A stretch of 23,916 bases of DNA from Opitutia bacterium (GTDB lineage: Bacteria > Verrucomicrobiota > Verrucomicrobiia > Opitutales > Opitutaceae): the NCBI GenBank assembly GCA_025351035.1, contig JANXWT010000295.1:1-23916 (forward strand), in the 5' to 3' direction. How positions within the stretch are numbered: position 1 is the stretch's first letter; each line of letters begins with the position of its first letter. Shown here one piece after another: positions 21,159 through 23,916 of this stretch. The notes beneath the pieces were generated by a model. That model worked only from the letters and a program-made list of their open reading frames with translations, had not been told where the DNA came from and did no database searches. The position numbers were made by a program, and so were the translations under genes.

Positions 21159-22172
21159 TCAGATCAAAAACTTCCCCTTCGCCATGACCTGTTCGTCGTC
21201 GAGCCAGATGTCGAAGAAGCGGCCGACGCAGTCGATGTGGGTGGTGCTCTTCCAGGTCTGGCCGGTGTGCTCGCAGTAGGGATGGCCGAAGGCGATGTGG
21301 ATGCCGGGGAGCTTCTCGTCCTGCAAAATGTGGCCGATGATGTGGGTGCAGGCAAGGTTGGTGCCGATGGCGAATTCGCCGACGCGGTTGGAGTTCTCGT
21401 CGGTGTGCACGTAGGCGTCGAACTCGGCGAGGAGTTCCTGATTCGCGCAGCTCATCGTGGCGATGAGGTTGTCCTTGATGTCGATCGTCAGCGGCGTGGC
21501 GCCGATGTCACCGTATTTCTGGCAGAGGTAGTCGCCAACGACGCCGTCGACAACGAAGCGGCCGTGGGAGGTGAAGGGGGAGGTGAAGATCTCGCCGCCA
21601 GGCAGGTTGCCCCATTTCTCGGGCGTGATGAGGCCGGCGGTCTTGACCCACTTGAGCGCAGGCGAGAGCTCGGCGACGTAGTCGGTGCCGGCGTCGGTCC
21701 GGCAGGTGACGCGGCGGGCGCGGCGGGTTTTCTCGATGAGCTTCTGCGAGAGGCGGTCCACTTCGATGAAGTCGGCACACATGCCCTCGAGCATGATCTG
21801 CTTGTTGATGTTGACCATGTGCCCGTGGCGGAGGTGGAGCGGATTGACCACGTCCATCATCTGCATGCGGGTGCGCAGCTCGCCGGGGTGGGTGATGGCG
21901 GCGTAAATGCTGACCTGTGAAATCGCGAGAGCGTCGAGGATGGGTTGGGGCATGTCGCGGTGCGGACGCGGGGCGAAATCCTCAAGGATGAACACCTCGC
22001 AGGCGGCGCCGATTTTCTCGACCTCGGCGACGAGCGCGGCGGCGATCTCGGCGCAGGCGCGGTCGGTGATCAGCGTGAAGCGCTCGGTGGGCTTCAGGCG
22101 CAGGCAGACGTTGATGGCGTTGTAAGCTCCGCGGGAGAGCGCGGGATCGAAGGCGGTCAGGGTGGCGGACAT
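21159..22172 (-). CDS. M29-like metallo-aminopeptidase
   Basis: M29 aminopeptidases (AmpS, AmpT, PepS) remove N-terminal residues using two metal ions. The 337 residues from the ATG at 22172 contain the family signatures: GNLPGGEIFTSP with E194, NRVGEFAIGTN with E266, IHIAFG with H292, and TTHIDCV with H312 and D314. These give the conserved Glu, Glu, His, His and Asp metal ligands. It is shorter at the N-terminus than the roughly 400-residue classical enzymes, but the catalytic half is complete. No signal peptide is present, so it is cytoplasmic. It lies between the carboxylate-amine ligase (88 bases upstream) and the orphan membrane protein, and could degrade or trim the product of the neighbouring ligases. 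Confidence 0.88.
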   Translation of the reverse strand: MSATLTAFDPALSRGAYNAINVCLRLKPTERFTLITDRACAEIAAALVAEVEKIGAACEVFILEDFAPRPHRDMPQPILDALAISQVSIYAAITHPGELRTRMQMMDVVNPLHLRHGHMVNINKQIMLEGMCADFIEVDRLSQKLIEKTRRARRVTCRTDAGTDYVAELSPALKWVKTAGLITPEKWGNLPGGEIFTSPFTSHGRFVVDGVVGDYLCQKYGDIGATPLTIDIKDNLIATMSCANQELLAEFDAYVHTDENSNRVGEFAIGTNLACTHIIGHILQDEKLPGIHIAFGHPYCEHTGQTWKSTTHIDCVGRFFDIWLDDEQVMAKGKFLI

Positions 22173-22260
22173 GCTTGCAGCAGTGTGGGTGAGAGGTGGT
22201 GCGATTGAAAAGGAGGCGGGCAGCTAGGTGAATTCTCCGGCGCGAGGCAAGTCGGCTCGC

Positions 22261-23421
22261 TCAAAAGCCGACGTGGGTCTCTTCGACGATGTAGTCCACG
22301 ACTTGCTTGATGTCGCCGGTGCGCTTGTAGACCTCGAGTTGGCGGTCGGCCCCAGTGCCGACGCGGAGCATGTGGTGGATGTAGTCCATTTCTTCACGGG
22401 AGCCCAAGTCGTCGACCACCTCGTCAACAAATTCCAGGAGTTCGCCGATGAGTTCGCGGGTGGGCACTTCGGTCTGTTTGCCAAAATCGATGAGTTTGCC
22501 GTCGACGCCGTAGCGGGAGGCACGCCAGCGGTTTTCGTTGAGGAGGCGGGAGCGGTAATTGCGGAAGGTGATATTGCCTTTCATCATCCGGTAGAGCTTG
22601 GCGACAAGGGCCTGACAGAGCGCGGTGAGGGCGATGGTTTCGTCGACGCGCATCTGGGCGTCGCAGATGCGGAACTCGAGCGTGTCGAAGAACGGGTGGA
22701 CGCGCATGTCCCACCAGATTTTCTTGGCGTTATCGATGCAGTTGGTCTTCACGAGGAGCTTGAGGTAGTCCTCGTATTCGGAAAGCGAGTCGAAGGAGTC
22801 CGGGATGCCGGTGCGCGGGAAACGCTCGAAGAGTTTGATGCGGTAACTCTTGAAACCCGTGTTGGAGCCGATCCAGAAAGGCGAGTTGGTGGAAAGGGCG
22901 AAGATGTGCGGCAGGAAATACCGCGCCATGTTCATGATCTCGATGGCCTCGGCGCGATTGGGGATGCCGACGTGGACGTGGAGGCCGAAGATGAGGTTGG
23001 CGCGCGCGATTTGCTGCAGGTCCTCGATAATGACTTTGTAGCGTTCGCCCTCGGTGATTTTTTGGTCGGCCCAGTTGGCGAAGGGGTGCGTGCCGGCCGA
23101 CGCGATCACGAGCCCCTTTTTCCGTGCGAGGCCGAAGAGTTGTTTGCGCAGGTTTATGACTTGCCGGCGGGCGTCGTGGATGTCGGTGCAGATGGCGGTG
23201 CCGAGCTCGACCACGGACTGGTGCATCTCGGGCTTCACACTCTCGCGCAGGGTCATCTTGCCGTCGGAGAGGATCTGCTCGATGTGCGCGCGCAGGTCGC
23301 GCGTCTGCGGGTCGACAATCTGGAACTCCTCCTCGACGCCGAGGGTGAAGAGGCCGCCTTTGCTGGCGGTCGCGTCGGCCGCGACCGATTTGGCGGGGAC
23401 CTTGGCGGAGTCTTTTTTCAT
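22261..23421 (-). CDS. Carboxylate-amine ligase, GCS2/YbdK family
   Basis: This is a member of the glutamate-cysteine ligase type 2 superfamily, which forms amide bonds between a carboxylate and an amine using ATP; E. coli YbdK makes gamma-glutamylcysteine weakly, and other members have different products. The 386 residues show TLGVEEEFQIVDPQT (26-40, metal-binding glutamates), PEMHQSVVELGTAICTD, the GLHVHVG strand (146-152), and WWDMRVHPFFDTLEFRICDAQ, all characteristic. The N-terminal Lys/Ala-rich 20 residues before the core are variable. It starts at the ATG at 23421, 46 bases after the partial ATP-grasp gene, and is followed by the M29 peptidase. No second glutathione enzyme of the standard type is visible, so the product is probably not ordinary glutathione. 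Confidence 0.92.
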   Translation of the reverse strand: MKKDSAKVPAKSVAADATASKGGLFTLGVEEEFQIVDPQTRDLRAHIEQILSDGKMTLRESVKPEMHQSVVELGTAICTDIHDARRQVINLRKQLFGLARKKGLVIASAGTHPFANWADQKITEGERYKVIIEDLQQIARANLIFGLHVHVGIPNRAEAIEIMNMARYFLPHIFALSTNSPFWIGSNTGFKSYRIKLFERFPRTGIPDSFDSLSEYEDYLKLLVKTNCIDNAKKIWWDMRVHPFFDTLEFRICDAQMRVDETIALTALCQALVAKLYRMMKGNITFRNYRSRLLNENRWRASRYGVDGKLIDFGKQTEVPTRELIGELLEFVDEVVDDLGSREEMDYIHHMLRVGTGADRQLEVYKRTGDIKQVVDYIVEETHVGF

Positions 23422-23467
23422 GGGCGCGGAACTGCGTCAGGGCTGCGAAGGGAACCGGCGCCGGCGC

Positions 23468-23916
23468 TTACTTCTTCGCCGGCGCGGCGGCGTTGGCGAC
23501 ATAGTTGCCCCAGGTCAGACCGTTCTGGCCGCGAGTAGCCGCCTTGGCTTTGGCGACGAGCATCTTCGCGGCGGCTTCGACGACCCAGTTGAAGTTTTCC
23601 TCGCCGACGGAGTTGCGGTCGGCGTCGGGCGCGGGATTGCAGAAATCGATCGCGTAGGGCACGCCGCCGTGAATGGCGAACTCGACGGTGTTGAAATCGT
23701 AACCGAGCGCCTGGTTGAGCGTGAGCACGTCGCGCTTGATGCGGGCGAGCAGGTCGGCGGAAGCCGGCGGGCGGTCGACGACGTAGCGGAGGTGGTGCGG
23801 GTTGCGCGGCTCGTAAGGCATGATGCGGACCTCGGTGCCGCCGATGCAGTAGCAGCGGTAGTAGTCGTCAAAGGTAACCTCGGACTGGAGCAGCATCACG
23901 AGCTGGCCGGTTTCGG
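23468..23916 (-). CDS. RimK-like ATP-grasp protein, C-terminal part (5' end outside window)
   Basis: The frame is open to the window edge, so the N-terminal part is missing. The visible 148 residues hold the last part of an ATP-grasp domain: RCYCIGGTEVRIMPYEPRNP, then LGYDFNTVEFAIHGGVPYAI and IDFCNPAPDADRNSVGEENF. The Glu of TVEFAI and the Asp and Asn of IDFCNP are the usual magnesium ligands of ATP-grasp ligases. The tail is Ala/Lys-rich. ATP-grasp enzymes form acyl-phosphate intermediates and then amide or ester bonds. It leads into the GCS2-type ligase gene on the same strand, which suggests two consecutive condensation steps in one pathway. The substrates are unknown. Confidence 0.75.
   Translation of the reverse strand, partial: ETGQLVMLLQSEVTFDDYYRCYCIGGTEVRIMPYEPRNPHHLRYVVDRPPASADLLARIKRDVLTLNQALGYDFNTVEFAIHGGVPYAIDFCNPAPDADRNSVGEENFNWVVEAAAKMLVAKAKAATRGQNGLTWGNYVANAAAPAKK

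Noticed and set aside
22228..23538. Long plus-strand open frame (436 codons) opposite the GCS2 ligase gene
   Set aside because: The minus strand codes for a clear GCS2-family ligase, so this is a shadow.
1..23916. tRNA, rRNA, CRISPR arrays, transposases and known riboswitches
   Set aside because: No cloverleaf, regularly spaced direct repeats, transposase motifs or recognisable riboswitch core was seen by reading. A covariance-model scan was not possible.

Overview
The window is high-GC bacterial chromosome, roughly 60-65% by eye. Protein content points to the PVC group, most likely Opitutaceae (Verrucomicrobiota): a large YidC with a periplasmic domain, an rpmH-rnpA-yidD-yidC run, very few Shine-Dalgarno sequences, and many short hairpin-forming repeats between and inside genes. 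This placement is inference from protein style, not a database match. No rRNA, tRNA, CRISPR array or insertion sequence was seen, and no gene-free stretch exceeds 300 bases.

Layout. 1-4750 (+ strand): the end of an LTA-synthase-type sulfatase, fdhD, an exported TPR protein, a rhomboid-like membrane protein with a C-terminal zinc ribbon, and prmB. 4757-11709 (- strand): what looks like one sulfur-linked export operon, read from the right as a DUF2892 membrane protein, an RND adaptor lipoprotein, an RND permease (frameshifted), a Tll0287-like CxxCH protein, two tandem exported rhodaneses, and a flavodoxin-fold NAD(P)H reductase. A divergent ArsR repressor gene (11781-12116, +) shares the control region with it, and an inverted repeat lies between them. 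12148-15598 (- strand): rpmH, rnpA, yidD (frameshifted), yidC, then yebC. 15837-16769 (+): an uncharacterised protein with a kinase-like residue pattern. 16782-18578 (- strand): an exported P1/DmpA-type peptidase preceded by an exported peroxiredoxin. 18746-19378 (+): an outer-membrane beta-barrel protein with a possible structured leader and a good terminator. 19463-23916 (- strand): a cluster with a RimK-like ATP-grasp protein (partial), a GCS2-type carboxylate-amine ligase, an M29-type aminopeptidase, an orphan membrane protein and a second ATP-grasp-like protein.

The two most interesting units are the ArsR/DUF2892/RND/Tll0287/rhodanese locus and the ligase cluster. The first resembles the E. 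coli ygaVP sulfide-response pair expanded into an efflux and sulfur-transfer operon. The second combines three candidate ATP-dependent amide-bond-forming enzymes with a peptidase, and could make and recycle a small peptide-like compound. Two genes (RND permease, yidD) each carry an apparent one-base deletion. At least two other genes (prmB, RND permease) seem to have absorbed short palindromic repeats in frame, and one ATP-grasp gene ends inside such a repeat.
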